Assembly (NCBI RefSeq): GCF_022008365.1
Contig: NZ_JAIRBA010000003.1
Span: 62,001 to 126,000 of the forward strand
Direction of reading: 5' to 3'
DNA length: 64,000 nt
DNA from: Aequorivita vitellina
GTDB taxonomy: Bacteria > Bacteroidota > Bacteroidia > Flavobacteriales > Flavobacteriaceae
This document shows positions 44,586-53,595 of the stretch, piece by piece; position 1 is the first letter of the stretch, and every line of letters begins with the position of its first letter. Position numbers and translations under genes: made by a program. Below the pieces are notes generated by a model. That model saw only the letters and a list, made by a program, of their open reading frames with translations. It was not told where the DNA came from and ran no database searches.

Positions 44586-45761
44586 TTATCCTTTTCGCCA
44601 TTGGGCCGTTTCGTCAAAAACGTGTTCCAAAATTTTAGCATCCATTTCTGAAAACTCAATATTTCTACGGCTCATAACCACTTTTGCCACTTCAAATGCT
44701 TTGTCGGTTTTATACGTAGTGAAACCGCCACTTCCGCCCCAACTAAAACTTGGAACAAAATTACGAGGGAAACCACTGCCAAATATATTAGCACTTACGC
44801 CCACAACGGTCCCCGTATTAAACATGGTGTTGATACCGCATTTGCTGTGATCGCCCATCATTAACCCACAAAATTGTAGTCCCGTTCTTGCAAAACCTTC
44901 GGTTTGGTAATCCCAAAGTCGCACTTCGGCATAGTTATTTTTTAAGTTGGAATTATTAGTGTCTGCACCTAAATTACACCATTCACCCAAAACGGAATTC
45001 CCCAAAAATCCATCGTGTCCCTTATTTGAATAACCGAAAATTACCGAATTATTCACTTCTCCCCCAACTTTACTATGAGGGCCAACAGTGGTGTTACTGT
45101 ATATTTTGGCGCCCATTTTTAATGTGGAATGTTCGCAAAGTGCAAATGGACCGCGTACCAATGCTCCTTCCATAATTTCGGCGTCTTTACCTATATATAT
45201 AGGTCCTTCGGAAGCGTTTAGTGTGCAAAATTCAATTTTCGCGTTTTCTTCTATAAAAATATTTTCTGGGTTTTTTGTCCAAACGCCTTTGGGAATGGGT
45301 TGCGATTTTCTGTTTTTGGTTAGCATTTCAAAATCGCGCTTTATTGCTTCGCCATTTTTTGAAAAAATATCCCAAGTGTGTTCTATTCTTAAAACATCCT
45401 CGTGGGAATATTGGATTACATCAAAGGTTTCAAAATCTACTTCCTGCCCTTCAGTCGTGAAAAAGGCAATTGGTTCATCATCGAAAAAGACCGCTTGGTT
45501 TTCTCCCAATCCTTTAATAATATTCACCAAATTTTCCGATGGAAGGAAGGACGCATTGATTAATATATTCTGCTCCAGTTCCAAAAACGGATATTTTTCA
45601 GAAAGGTAATCTTCGGTAACTGTCGTGGTTGTAAAGCCTAAAAAATGCTCCCACTTTTCGCGAATTGTTAAAATACCAACACGAACATCTGCCACAGGTC
45701 GTGTAAATGTAAATGGCAAAAGCTGGTTGCGGACGCTGCTGTCGAAGAGAATATAATTCAT
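44586..45761 (-). CDS. GlmU-like nucleotidyltransferase / left-handed beta-helix protein
   Basis: This 391-residue protein has an N-terminal region related to sugar-nucleotide pyrophosphorylases but without their GxGTRM motif (it reads MNYILFDSSVRNQLLPFTFTRPVADVR) and a C-terminal left-handed beta-helix (about 145-340) with hexapeptide repeats such as IGKDAEIMEGALVRGPFALC and VGGEVNNSVIFGYSNKG. Bacteroidota label it GlmU family. Sugar-nucleotide binding is likely; the missing loop makes pyrophosphorylase activity uncertain. The rpmE2 gene lies on the same strand further upstream. Confidence 0.85.
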   Translation of the reverse strand: MNYILFDSSVRNQLLPFTFTRPVADVRVGILTIREKWEHFLGFTTTTVTEDYLSEKYPFLELEQNILINASFLPSENLVNIIKGLGENQAVFFDDEPIAFFTTEGQEVDFETFDVIQYSHEDVLRIEHTWDIFSKNGEAIKRDFEMLTKNRKSQPIPKGVWTKNPENIFIEENAKIEFCTLNASEGPIYIGKDAEIMEGALVRGPFALCEHSTLKMGAKIYSNTTVGPHSKVGGEVNNSVIFGYSNKGHDGFLGNSVLGEWCNLGADTNNSNLKNNYAEVRLWDYQTEGFARTGLQFCGLMMGDHSKCGINTMFNTGTVVGVSANIFGSGFPRNFVPSFSWGGSGGFTTYKTDKAFEVAKVVMSRRNIEFSEMDAKILEHVFDETAQWRKG

Positions 45762-45786
45762 TTTATTTATTGTTTCGATTGAATTT

Positions 45787-46104
45787 TTAGAGCTTCACAA
45801 CGAATAGGATAAATAATAAAACTATCGCTATTAAAGCTGTGATAAAACCTATAATTGCTAGCTTATAATTGTTTTCGGCATTTTTAATTAGAATTAGGTT
45901 TTGCTGTGCCATTTCTTTGATAAGTTCTGCCTGTTTCAGTTCGTTACTTTCAAGAACCTCAATACGTTTAGCCAAAGTTTCCATATCAAAATCATTAATC
46001 TTTGCTAATCTAGCCTTTTCTTTTTGGTTAGAAGAAAGTACGCTGCCAGCCACTTCTACTAAAGAGATGGCGGTTGGTATTAACTTTGTCCACGGAAGTA
46101 TCAT
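45787..46104 (-). CDS. small coiled-coil membrane protein
   Basis: This 105-residue protein has a short hydrophobic start (about 1-24), a predicted coiled coil (30-75, LAKINDFDMETLAKRIEVLESNELKQAELIKEMAQQ) and a C-terminal membrane segment (82-104). No family recognised. It lies 25 bases before the GlmU-like gene and may share its transcript. A membrane tether or stator-like role is only speculation. Confidence 0.65.
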   Translation of the reverse strand: MILPWTKLIPTAISLVEVAGSVLSSNQKEKARLAKINDFDMETLAKRIEVLESNELKQAELIKEMAQQNLILIKNAENNYKLAIIGFITALIAIVLLFILFVVKL

Positions 46105-46160
46105 TTTTTTAAATTAAATTAAGAATTAAAGATAATAAAGCTACCCGTAACTATAATAAA

Positions 46161-46187
46161 AAAAGCCCTCGATTTCTCGAAGGCTTT
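46161..46187 (-). terminator. rpmE2 terminator
   Basis: AAAAGCC, then TCGA, pairs with TCGA and GGCTTTT around a 4-base centre (46161-46187), with an A run on its left that reads as T leftward. Confidence 0.85.
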
Positions 46188-46198
46188 TGTATTTTTTA

Positions 46199-46222
46199 GA
46201 CACTGAGCGAACCCGAAGTGCC
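46199..46222. repeat. single repeat unit with CTGAGCGAACCCGAAGTG core
   Basis: One relic of the GAGCG...CGAA family lies between rpmE2 and its terminator. Its CACT/AGTG ends pair, and the core differs from the 26515 array at the central bases. Confidence 0.5.
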
Positions 46223-46232
46223 ACAAAGAGGA

Positions 46233-46517
46233 TTACTCTTCAGTTTTAGCTTCTGTTTTCTTTGCAGGTTTTTTAAACTTATTGTACTTGTTTTTGAATT
46301 TATCAATACGTCCTGCAGTATCAATAAGTTTTGCTTTTCCAGTATAAAAAGGATGTGAAGTACGTGAAATCTCCATCTTTACCAAAGGATACTCAACACC
46401 ATCTACCTCGATAGTTTCTTTTGTATCTGCAGTTGATTTTGTAAGGAATACTTCTTCATTGCTCATATCCTTAAAAGCAACTAATCTGTAATTTTCTGGG
46501 TGGATACCTTTTTTCAT
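46233..46517 (-). CDS. rpmE2: 50S ribosomal protein L31, type B
   Basis: This 94-residue protein opens [19 protein letters not shown] and carries the type B pattern [20 protein letters not shown], without the CxxC zinc sites of type A L31. Type B is the zinc-independent form, in many bacteria made under zinc limitation; in Flavobacteriia it is often the only copy. A Lys-rich tail extends the C-terminus. The leader carries a hairpin at 46549-46564. Confidence 0.95.
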   Translation of the reverse strand: MKKGIHPENYRLVAFKDMSNEEVFLTKSTADTKETIEVDGVEYPLVKMEISRTSHPFYTGKAKLIDTAGRIDKFKNKYNKFKKPAKKTEAKTEE

Positions 46518-46548
46518 CTATCTAATATTATAATTTAAAAATGCACGC

Positions 46549-46564
46549 TTCCGACCTTTCGGAA
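46549..46564 (-). promoter_or_regulatory. hairpin in the L31 mRNA leader
   Basis: TTCCGA pairs with TCGGAA around a 4-base loop. It sits at the very 5' end of the predicted transcript, about 32 bases before the start codon. It could be a ribosomal protein leader; that role is inference. Confidence 0.45.
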
Positions 46565-46573
46565 ATGAGTTTG

Positions 46574-46603
46574 CAAATTTAACTATTAATTGGAAATTAA
46601 CAA
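46574..46603 (-). promoter_or_regulatory. rpmE2 promoter (TTG-N19-TAAATTTG)
   Basis: On the minus strand TTG (46603-46601) is followed by 19 bases and TAAATTTG (46581-46574), an exact consensus match. The predicted start of transcription is near 46567. Confidence 0.8.
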
Positions 46604-46660
46604 CAAAATAATACACTTTTTTAATTCAGTACTATTTCGCACGCAAATGTAACGTTTTGC

Positions 46661-46668
46661 TATCTTTG
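46661..46668 (+). promoter_or_regulatory. -7 element TATCTTTG of the DUF4199 gene
   Basis: This exact TAnnTTTG match lies 37 bases before the ATG at 46705. Because it sits within the upstream open frame extension, it also supports the later start. Confidence 0.6.
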
Positions 46669-46704
46669 TTTACTAACAAACCGAACCAAATAAATATTTT
46701 AAAA

Positions 46705-47247
46705 ATGGAAAACCAACCTATTTCAATTAAAAAATCCGCAGTTAATTACGGTGTTATTTTAGGTGCAGTCTTAGCGCTTATGACCACTTTAATGTATGTA
46801 TTAAACCCAGATCTTTTTACAAAATGGTATGTAGGAATTATTAGTTTTATCATCATTATTGCAATGGGAATTGTCTCTACAGCCAAAGCTAAAGGCATTT
46901 TGGGCGGCATGATGAACTTTAAGCAAGGCTTTACCGTTTATTTTATTACCGTTGCACTTGGGCTTTTAATCAGCACCTTGGTAGGGATATTAATTTTTAA
47001 TATTATAGACCCAGATATGGCAGCTAACCTTCAAGAAAAAACGTTAGCCATGACTGCAGAAATGTTAGAAAAATTTGGAACCCCACAAGCTGCAATTGAC
47101 GAACAAATGGCAAAAATGTCTGAGCAAAACAATTTTGCAATTGGTTCCCAGCTTAAAAGTTACGTTTTCAGCTTAGCATTTATGAGCGTAATTGGCTTGC
47201 TAGTTGCCCTAATTTTCAAGACGAAGAATCCAAATCCGTTAAACTAA
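46705..47247 (+). CDS. DUF4199 membrane protein
   Basis: The 180-residue protein begins MENQPISIKKSAVNYGVILGAV. Four membrane segments (about 12-31, 38-57, 69-92 and 146-170) and the layout WYVGIISFIIIIAMGIVSTAKAKGILGGMMNFKQGFTVYF match DUF4199, a four-helix Bacteroidota family. It lies 3 bases before the glycosyltransferase gene, a gene pair common in Flavobacteriia. Function unknown. Confidence 0.85.
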   Translation: MENQPISIKKSAVNYGVILGAVLALMTTLMYVLNPDLFTKWYVGIISFIIIIAMGIVSTAKAKGILGGMMNFKQGFTVYFITVALGLLISTLVGILIFNIIDPDMAANLQEKTLAMTAEMLEKFGTPQAAIDEQMAKMSEQNNFAIGSQLKSYVFSLAFMSVIGLLVALIFKTKNPNPLN

Positions 47248-47250
47248 TTA

Positions 47251-48195
47251 ATGAATATTTCCATCGTTATACCTCTTCTCAACGAAGAAGAATCGCTAAA
47301 TGAATTGTACCGTTGGATTGCATCTGTTATGCAATCCAATGGTTTTTTATACGAACTTATCTTTATTGACGATGGCAGTACTGACGATTCGTGGAAAATA
47401 ATTGAAAAGTTATCTCACGAAAATTCTGAGGTAAAAGGAATTCGTTTTCAAAAGAATTATGGAAAATCGCAAGCGCTACACGCAGGTTTTGCAATGGCGC
47501 AGGGAAATGTAATAATTACGATGGATGCCGATTTGCAGGACAACCCCGAAGAAATTCCCGAACTGTACAAAATGATAACCGAAGAAGATTTCGACCTAGT
47601 TTCCGGTTGGAAAAAGAAACGGTACGACTCTATACTCAGTAAAAATCTACCTTCAAAATTGTTTAATTATGCCGCTCGAAAAACCTCGGGCGTAAAACTG
47701 CACGACTTTAATTGTGGCCTAAAGGCATATAAAAAAGACGTAATAAAAACAATTGAAGTAACAGGCGAAATGCACCGTTACATTCCAGTTTTGACCAAAA
47801 ATGCAGGATTTGGCAATATTTCTGAAAAACCCGTTTTGCACCAAGCTCGAAAATACGGAACGACAAAATTTGGTGCAGAACGTTTTATCCGCGGGTTTTT
47901 AGACTTAATAACCATTTGGTTTTTGTCGCGTTTCGGGAAACGGCCTATGCACCTTTTTGGCGCTTGGGGTGCATTTATGCTTTTTGTAGGTTTTTGTTTT
48001 GCGCTGTTTTTGGGCATCGACAAATTGTTTATCAATCCTTCGGCAAGACTTATTACAGACAGACCCGAATTTTTTATAGCTCTAATTGCAATGGTTTTGG
48101 GATCACAATTTTTCCTTGCCGGTTTTTTAGGCGAATTGATTCTCAGAAGCAAAAAAGATTCGCGAAACTATATTATAAAGGAAACAGTTAAGTAG
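47251..48195 (+). CDS. GT2 glycosyltransferase (DPM1/GtrB-like)
   Basis: This 314-residue protein is a GT-A type enzyme: VIPLLNEEESLNELYRW at the start, the DDGSTDDSW nucleotide motif, DADLQDNPEEIPEL with the metal-binding DxD, and DFNCGLKAYKKDV. Two membrane helices (about 232-255 and 268-292) anchor it in the inner membrane. Transfer of a sugar to polyprenyl phosphate is likely. It follows the DUF4199 gene directly. Confidence 0.92.
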   Translation: MNISIVIPLLNEEESLNELYRWIASVMQSNGFLYELIFIDDGSTDDSWKIIEKLSHENSEVKGIRFQKNYGKSQALHAGFAMAQGNVIITMDADLQDNPEEIPELYKMITEEDFDLVSGWKKKRYDSILSKNLPSKLFNYAARKTSGVKLHDFNCGLKAYKKDVIKTIEVTGEMHRYIPVLTKNAGFGNISEKPVLHQARKYGTTKFGAERFIRGFLDLITIWFLSRFGKRPMHLFGAWGAFMLFVGFCFALFLGIDKLFINPSARLITDRPEFFIALIAMVLGSQFFLAGFLGELILRSKKDSRNYIIKETVK

Positions 48196-48320
48196 GGATT
48201 CATTAATTTGAAAGAACCAATATTGCCGGAGATTTGTGCGCCCTTAAAAAGGTAGAATCTTTTTGAATTTCATTTGACCTATAAATATCTGAACCCTTCG
48301 AGTTCATCGTTTTTTATTGC

Positions 48321-48328
48321 TACTTTTG
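48321..48328 (+). promoter_or_regulatory. -7 element TACTTTTG of the phosphosugar mutase gene
   Basis: Exact TAnnTTTG match, 18 bases before the ATG at 48347. No TTG at the -33 distance. Confidence 0.5.
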
Positions 48329-48346
48329 CACTTTTAAATAAAGAAA

Positions 48347-50062
48347 ATGATTTACGTAGATCCGAAAATTCTGGACAAAGTTAACCAATGGCTCACCCCG
48401 TTTTTCGACCAGAAAACCCAGCACGACATTAAAGAAATGATTGCCAACGACCCCGAAGGGCTGGAAGACAGTTTTTATAAAAGTCTTGAATTCGGAACAG
48501 GAGGAATGCGAGGAATAATGGGCCTTGGCGATAACCGAATTAACAAATACACCTTGGGAAAAAATACCCAAGGCCTTTCAAATTATTTAAAAACTCAATT
48601 TCCAAAGCAGGAAATTAAAGTCGCTATTGCTTACGATTGCCGCCACAATAGCAAAGAATTTGCAAAAGTAGTGGCCAACGTTTTTTCGGCAAACGGAATA
48701 AAAGTTTTTCTTTTTTCTGAATTGCGCCCCACTCCGGAGCTTTCATTTGCCGTTAAACATTTAAATTGTCAAGCCGGTATTGTTTTAACAGCTTCGCACA
48801 ATCCGCCCGAATACAACGGCTACAAAGTATATTGGGAAGATGGCGGACAGCTAGTTCCACCGCAGGATGGCGAAATAATTGCCGAAATAAATTCACTTAA
48901 ATACGAAGACATAAAATTTGATGCAAACGAAAATTTAATTCAATTTATAGATTCTGAAGTTGACGAAGCTTTCGCAAAAGCTTCGGTTGAAAACGGGACC
49001 TTTAATACGCCAAAAGAAGCAAAAGACAAGTTTAAAATTGTGTTCACTTCACTTCACGGAACTTCAATTACAATGATTCCGAAGGTTTTGGAATTAGCTG
49101 GTTATAACAATGTTTCAATTGTCGAAGAACAAGCAGAGCCAAACGGGGATTTCCCAACGGTAAAATCGCCAAACCCAGAAGAACCAGCCGCTTTAAAAAT
49201 GGCTTTGGAACTCGCCGAAAAAGAAAATGCAGATATTGTAATTGGCACCGATCCAGATTGCGACCGTTTGGGAGTGGCTGTGAGAAATGCTAACAACGAA
49301 ATGGTTTTGCTCAACGGAAACCAAACCATGGTTTTAATGACACACTTTTTACTGGAAAAGTGGGAAAAAGCTGGAAAACTGAACGGAAAACAATTCGTGG
49401 CTTCCACAATAGTTTCAACGCCAATGGTTAAAAAAGTTGCGGCACATTATAACGTAAAATACATTGAAGGACTTACAGGTTTTAAGTGGATTGCCAAAAT
49501 GATTAACGACTTCCCAGAACTTGAATTTATTGGTGGTGGCGAAGAAAGTTTTGGATATTTGGTGGGCGATTTTGTGCGCGATAAAGACGCGGTAACCGCT
49601 ACCCTACTCGCCTGTGAAATAGCAGCGCAAAAAAAGCATGCCGGCAGTAGTATGTTTGAATATTTAGATGCTATTTACAATGAATTTGGAAATTACCGCG
49701 AGCATTTAATTTCAATTACAAAAAAAGGAAAACAGGGAGCCGAAGAAATTTCAGCAATGATGAAAACACTTCGCGAAAATCCTTTTAAAGAAATTGCAGG
49801 AAGCAAGGTGGTGCGAATGGACGATGTGTCTAAAAATGAAACCACCAATTTTTTAAAACAGGAAACTTCAACCTTAAATCTTCCAAAATCCAACGTTTTA
49901 ATTTATTACACCGAGGACGGAAGCAAAATTGCGGCACGCCCCAGCGGCACCGAACCGAAAATAAAATTTTACATTAGCGTAAATACTACTGAAAAGACAA
50001 ATTTTGAAGAAATACTTCAGAAAAAAATAAATGCAATCGCTGCACAACTAAACGTGAGTTAA
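48347..50062 (+). CDS. phosphosugar mutase (phosphoglucomutase/phosphomannomutase)
   Basis: This 571-residue enzyme moves phosphate between C1 and C6 of hexoses. The phosphoserine loop TASHNPPEYNG carries catalytic Ser150, the metal loop is GTDPDCDRLG (about 305), the sugar-binding loop GGGEESFGYLVG, and the phosphate-binding loop RPSGTEPKIKFY near the C-terminus. The long form suits the PGM2-like group used by Bacteroidota. Its stop overlaps the start of the ABC exporter gene by one base, so the two are co-transcribed. Confidence 0.95.
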   Translation: MIYVDPKILDKVNQWLTPFFDQKTQHDIKEMIANDPEGLEDSFYKSLEFGTGGMRGIMGLGDNRINKYTLGKNTQGLSNYLKTQFPKQEIKVAIAYDCRHNSKEFAKVVANVFSANGIKVFLFSELRPTPELSFAVKHLNCQAGIVLTASHNPPEYNGYKVYWEDGGQLVPPQDGEIIAEINSLKYEDIKFDANENLIQFIDSEVDEAFAKASVENGTFNTPKEAKDKFKIVFTSLHGTSITMIPKVLELAGYNNVSIVEEQAEPNGDFPTVKSPNPEEPAALKMALELAEKENADIVIGTDPDCDRLGVAVRNANNEMVLLNGNQTMVLMTHFLLEKWEKAGKLNGKQFVASTIVSTPMVKKVAAHYNVKYIEGLTGFKWIAKMINDFPELEFIGGGEESFGYLVGDFVRDKDAVTATLLACEIAAQKKHAGSSMFEYLDAIYNEFGNYREHLISITKKGKQGAEEISAMMKTLRENPFKEIAGSKVVRMDDVSKNETTNFLKQETSTLNLPKSNVLIYYTEDGSKIAARPSGTEPKIKFYISVNTTEKTNFEEILQKKINAIAAQLNVS

Positions 50063-51888
50063 TGAGTTATTTCAGAAAAATACTGCGCTATGTTTTTCCT
50101 TATAAGAGGTATGCGTATTTAAATATATTTTTCAATATTCTGTATGCTTTATTTAGCACACTGTCATTTTTAGCTTTAATTCCGGTACTCCAAGTTATTT
50201 TTAGCGACCAACGCGAAGTTGGTGCCAAACCGGTTTATGATAGCATCACGAAATTAACAACCTATATTCAAGATTCACTCAACTATTATTTAGTTAAATA
50301 CATCAATGAATACGGCGATTTTAAGGTGCTACTATTTATGATAGGACTGATTGTTACTATCTTTTTACTGAAAAACTTGAGCAATTATTTGGCAATGTAC
50401 TATTCCACTTTTTTACGCAATGGCGTTTTAAGAGATCTGCGGAATGATCTGTACAGCAAAGTAATTCAATTTCCATTAGCTTTTTATTCTGAAAAAAGAA
50501 AGGGAGACACCATTTCGCGTTTGAGTGGCGATGTGGACGAGGTGAAAAACTCAGTACTTTCCGTTTTAGAAATGATTATTCGCGAGCCTTTAACCATTAT
50601 TTTTTCGCTCGCAACAATGCTTTTTATAAGTCCGAAATTAACGCTTTTTGTGTTTCTGTTTTTACCAATTTCTGGTTTTCTAATCTCCAAAGTAGGGAAA
50701 TCATTAAAAAGAGGTTCGTTAAAAGTACAACAAGAGCAGGGCGTTTTTCTTTCCATTTTAGAAGAAACTATGGGCGGACTACGCATTATAAAAGCTTTTC
50801 ACGCTGAAAATTTATTTCAGAAAAAATTTGAAGATAGCAACCAACGGTTTTATAAACATTCCAACAAAGTGATGAACAGACAGAACCTCGCTTCGCCATT
50901 AAGCGAGTTACTGGGAATTATAACTATCGGGATCCTCTTAATTTACGGTGGGTATTTGGTGTTTGTTGATCGCACTTTAGACGCCAGTTTTTTCCTTGGC
51001 TACATTATGTTGGCGTATAATATTTTAACACCGGCAAAAGCCATTGCAAAAGCAAGTTATTCGGTTAAACGTGCCGACGGTTCTGCCCAGCGTATTTTAG
51101 AATTACTGGAAGCCGAAAACACAATTACCGATATTGAAAACCCAATACAAAAGGAAGGTTTTGACGGCCTTATTTCAATTAAAAATATTTCATTTAAATA
51201 CGAAGATCAGTACGTTTTAAAGGATTTTTCACTTGAAATTCCGAAAGGGAAAACCGTCGCGCTCGTTGGGCAATCCGGTAGCGGAAAAAGTACGATTGCA
51301 AACCTATTGACGCGTTTTTACGACGTAAACCAAGGCAGTATTGAAATTGATGGCGTAGATATTAAAAATATTTCAAAAAAATCACTCCGTGGATTAATGG
51401 GAATTGTTTCGCAAGACTCCATACTTTTTAATGATACAGTAGCAAACAATTTAAAGCTCGGAAAACCAATAGCAACCGATGAAGAATTGAAGGAGGCCGC
51501 AGATATAAGCAACTCTTTTGAATTTATAAAAGATCTTCCCGAAGGTTTTGAAACCAATATTGGCGACAGCGGAAATAAATTGAGCGGCGGCCAAAAACAA
51601 CGTTTGAGCATTGCCCGTGCCGTTTTAAAAAATCCGCCGATAATGATTTTAGACGAAGCAACTTCAGCTTTAGACACTGAAAGCGAACGTTTGGTGCAGG
51701 ATGCTTTGGAAAAAATGATGAAAAACCGCACTTCAATTGTAATTGCGCACCGTCTTTCTACAATTCAAAATGCCGATAAAATTGTCGTTCTCTCAAAAGG
51801 AAAAATTGTAGAGCAAGGCAAACACCAGGAGTTGTTAGCGCTAAAAGGCGTTTATTACAGCCTTGTAGAAATGCAGTCTTTAGCATAA
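50062..51888 (+). CDS. MsbA-like ABC exporter (fused permease and ATPase)
   Basis: This 608-residue half-transporter has six membrane helices (about 17-320) and an ATPase domain with Walker A GQSGSGKST (about 399-407), signature LSGGQKQR and Walker B MILDEATSALD, then switch His in IAHRLST. It dimerises in the inner membrane. Lipid A or other lipid flipping is the most likely job; drug export is the alternative. It shares one base with the preceding mutase gene. Confidence 0.93.
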   Translation: MSYFRKILRYVFPYKRYAYLNIFFNILYALFSTLSFLALIPVLQVIFSDQREVGAKPVYDSITKLTTYIQDSLNYYLVKYINEYGDFKVLLFMIGLIVTIFLLKNLSNYLAMYYSTFLRNGVLRDLRNDLYSKVIQFPLAFYSEKRKGDTISRLSGDVDEVKNSVLSVLEMIIREPLTIIFSLATMLFISPKLTLFVFLFLPISGFLISKVGKSLKRGSLKVQQEQGVFLSILEETMGGLRIIKAFHAENLFQKKFEDSNQRFYKHSNKVMNRQNLASPLSELLGIITIGILLIYGGYLVFVDRTLDASFFLGYIMLAYNILTPAKAIAKASYSVKRADGSAQRILELLEAENTITDIENPIQKEGFDGLISIKNISFKYEDQYVLKDFSLEIPKGKTVALVGQSGSGKSTIANLLTRFYDVNQGSIEIDGVDIKNISKKSLRGLMGIVSQDSILFNDTVANNLKLGKPIATDEELKEAADISNSFEFIKDLPEGFETNIGDSGNKLSGGQKQRLSIARAVLKNPPIMILDEATSALDTESERLVQDALEKMMKNRTSIVIAHRLSTIQNADKIVVLSKGKIVEQGKHQELLALKGVYYSLVEMQSLA

Positions 51889-52002
51889 TTAAACTCCGCA
51901 AACCTCTGCATTTTAGTTATTTCACAGAGCTGCATAGAAAAGAATCACAACCTCATTTAAACTTTTCGGATTATCTTTAGTCATAATAACAATTGTGCAC
52001 AA

Positions 52003-52560
52003 GTGGTTGAAGAAAAAGAATTGGTAACGGCATTACAGACCGAAGCGGAAAAAGAAGCCGCCTTTCGCGAACTTGTGTCGCAGTATAAAGAACGACTTTA
52101 TTGGCAAATACGAAACATCGTTTTAGACCATGACGACGCTGACGATGTGCTTCAGAACACGTTTATTAAAATTTTTAGGAACATCAATTCTTTTAAAGGT
52201 GAAAGTAAATTACACACGTGGATGTACAGAATTGCAGCTAACGAATCTATTACTTTTATCAACAAAAAAGCGAAACGCAACAATGTTTCAATTGAAAATG
52301 TAAAAGACAATGCGATGCGCAAATTGGAAAGTGATGTATATTTTGAAGGCGACGCCATTCAGCTACAATTTCAAAAAGCAATTGCAACGCTTCCGGAAAG
52401 ACAACGATTGATTTTTACGATGAAATATTTTGAAGATCACACTTTTGAGGAGCTTTCAGAAATACTGGAAACCACAACAGGAGGCTTAAAAAGCAGTTAT
52501 CACATTGCGGTAAAAAAGATTACGGAATATATAAAAATGAATGAAACATCCTTAAATTAA
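52003..52560 (+). CDS. ECF-type RNA polymerase sigma factor
   Basis: Starting with GTG at 52003, this 185-residue sigma factor has region 2 (about 18-85, YKERLYWQIRNIVLDHDDADDVLQNTFIKIFRNI) and region 4 (about 115-175, LPERQRLIFTMKYFEDHTFEELSEILETTTGGLKSSYHIAVKK). A near-consensus -7, TATCTTTA, is at 51972-51979. Two genes downstream (52657 and 53154) encode a membrane partner and a periplasmic sensor-like protein, which suggests an envelope stress module separate from the operon at 17358-19414. Confidence 0.92.
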   Translation: MVEEKELVTALQTEAEKEAAFRELVSQYKERLYWQIRNIVLDHDDADDVLQNTFIKIFRNINSFKGESKLHTWMYRIAANESITFINKKAKRNNVSIENVKDNAMRKLESDVYFEGDAIQLQFQKAIATLPERQRLIFTMKYFEDHTFEELSEILETTTGGLKSSYHIAVKKITEYIKMNETSLN

Positions 52561-52656
52561 AATACAGTAAGTATCAAATAGAATGTGCTATCTGTCCAAT
52601 TAAAAAATAAACAAGTTAGCTAAAACATTATAACTTATTAGAAGTCGAAATTAAAA

Positions 52657-53157
52657 GTGAAAAAACAAAAGAACACACCCAATTTTAAAGTGCCCGAAGG
52701 CTATTTTGAAACTTTCGAGGAGCGACTTTTCAGTAAAATTTCGGAAGAAAACTTTCCGAAGTCCACTGGTTTTAATGTTCCCGATACGTATTTCGAAAAT
52801 CTGGACGAACGCGTTTTGGCAGCGGTAACTAGTTCTGAAAAGCCTAAAAAGGTTATTCAGCTATTTCCAAAGAAATACTTTGGATATGCAGCGGCAGTAG
52901 CGGCTTGTTTACTTATTGGCTTTACCATTTTTACGAACAACGATAGCGAATCAAGTCTGGATGCACTCCAATTGGCAGCCATTGACACCTATATTGAGGA
53001 GGGAAATTTAAATTTTGACCTTTACGATTTAACAAGTTATATTGAAGATAAAGACATTATTAGTATAGATTTTGAAGCGCAGCAATTTTCAGACGACGAT
53101 TTGGAAGACTATCTGCTAAATAATTTAGATGCAGCAACTATAATTAACGAACAATGA
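52657..53157 (+). CDS. putative anti-sigma membrane protein
   Basis: This 166-residue protein begins at GTG 52657 with KKQKNTPNFKVPEGYFETFEERLFSKI; a repeat of that FxVPxxYFExxxER pattern follows at about 43-58. A single membrane segment (about 76-92, YFGYAAAVAACLLIGFTIF) separates it from an acidic periplasmic tail rich in Asp and Glu. Its place right after an ECF sigma gene, and its layout, fit an anti-sigma factor; no known domain is certain. It overlaps the next gene by 4 bases. Confidence 0.7.
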   Translation: MKKQKNTPNFKVPEGYFETFEERLFSKISEENFPKSTGFNVPDTYFENLDERVLAAVTSSEKPKKVIQLFPKKYFGYAAAVAACLLIGFTIFTNNDSESSLDALQLAAIDTYIEEGNLNFDLYDLTSYIEDKDIISIDFEAQQFSDDDLEDYLLNNLDAATIINEQ

Positions 53158-53594
53158 AGAAATTAGTTATTTTATTTCTCTTTATGGCTGCCACCGTGCA
53201 GGCCCAAGATGGAAAACACGAAAAAATTAAAGCGTTAAAAACAGCGTACATTACCGAAGCTTTAGCCTTAACGCCCGCAGAAGCAGAAAAATTTTGGCCT
53301 ATTTACAACAGTTATCACGATAAATTTCATGCGCTACGTGTAAAGGAACGCAACGAAATTTTTGAAAAACTTCGCGAAGGATTAAACAAACTAACCGATG
53401 CCGAAGCCAATGATCTTATAGATAAAAACCTTGCCATTGAGTCTGGAAAAGTGCAATTGAGAAAACAAATGACAGCGGAATTGCGGAAAGTAATTTCACC
53501 AAAAAAAATAATTTCACTCAAAAAAGCAGAAGACGATTTTAAACGCGAACTTTTTGAGCGATATAGACAGAGCCACGAAAAACGAAAAGATTAA
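53154..53594 (+). CDS. periplasmic sensor-like protein of the ECF operon
   Basis: This 146-residue protein has a signal peptide (1-17, ending VQAQ) and a helical domain with LTPAEAEKFWPIYNSYHDKFHALR, a charged coiled part, and a Lys/Arg-rich end. The layout, including the LTxxEAxxFWPxYNxY segment, resembles proteins annotated as sensors of ECF sigma factors and, distantly, Spy/CpxP. It may detect misfolded protein or metal and act on the anti-sigma protein. It overlaps the previous gene by 4 bases and ends at a strong terminator. Confidence 0.75.
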   Translation: MKKLVILFLFMAATVQAQDGKHEKIKALKTAYITEALALTPAEAEKFWPIYNSYHDKFHALRVKERNEIFEKLREGLNKLTDAEANDLIDKNLAIESGKVQLRKQMTAELRKVISPKKIISLKKAEDDFKRELFERYRQSHEKRKD

Positions 53595-53595
53595 A

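Noticed and set aside
46657-46704. Earlier start for the DUF4199 gene
   Set aside because: A TATCTTTG promoter element lies inside this extension, so transcription starts after it.
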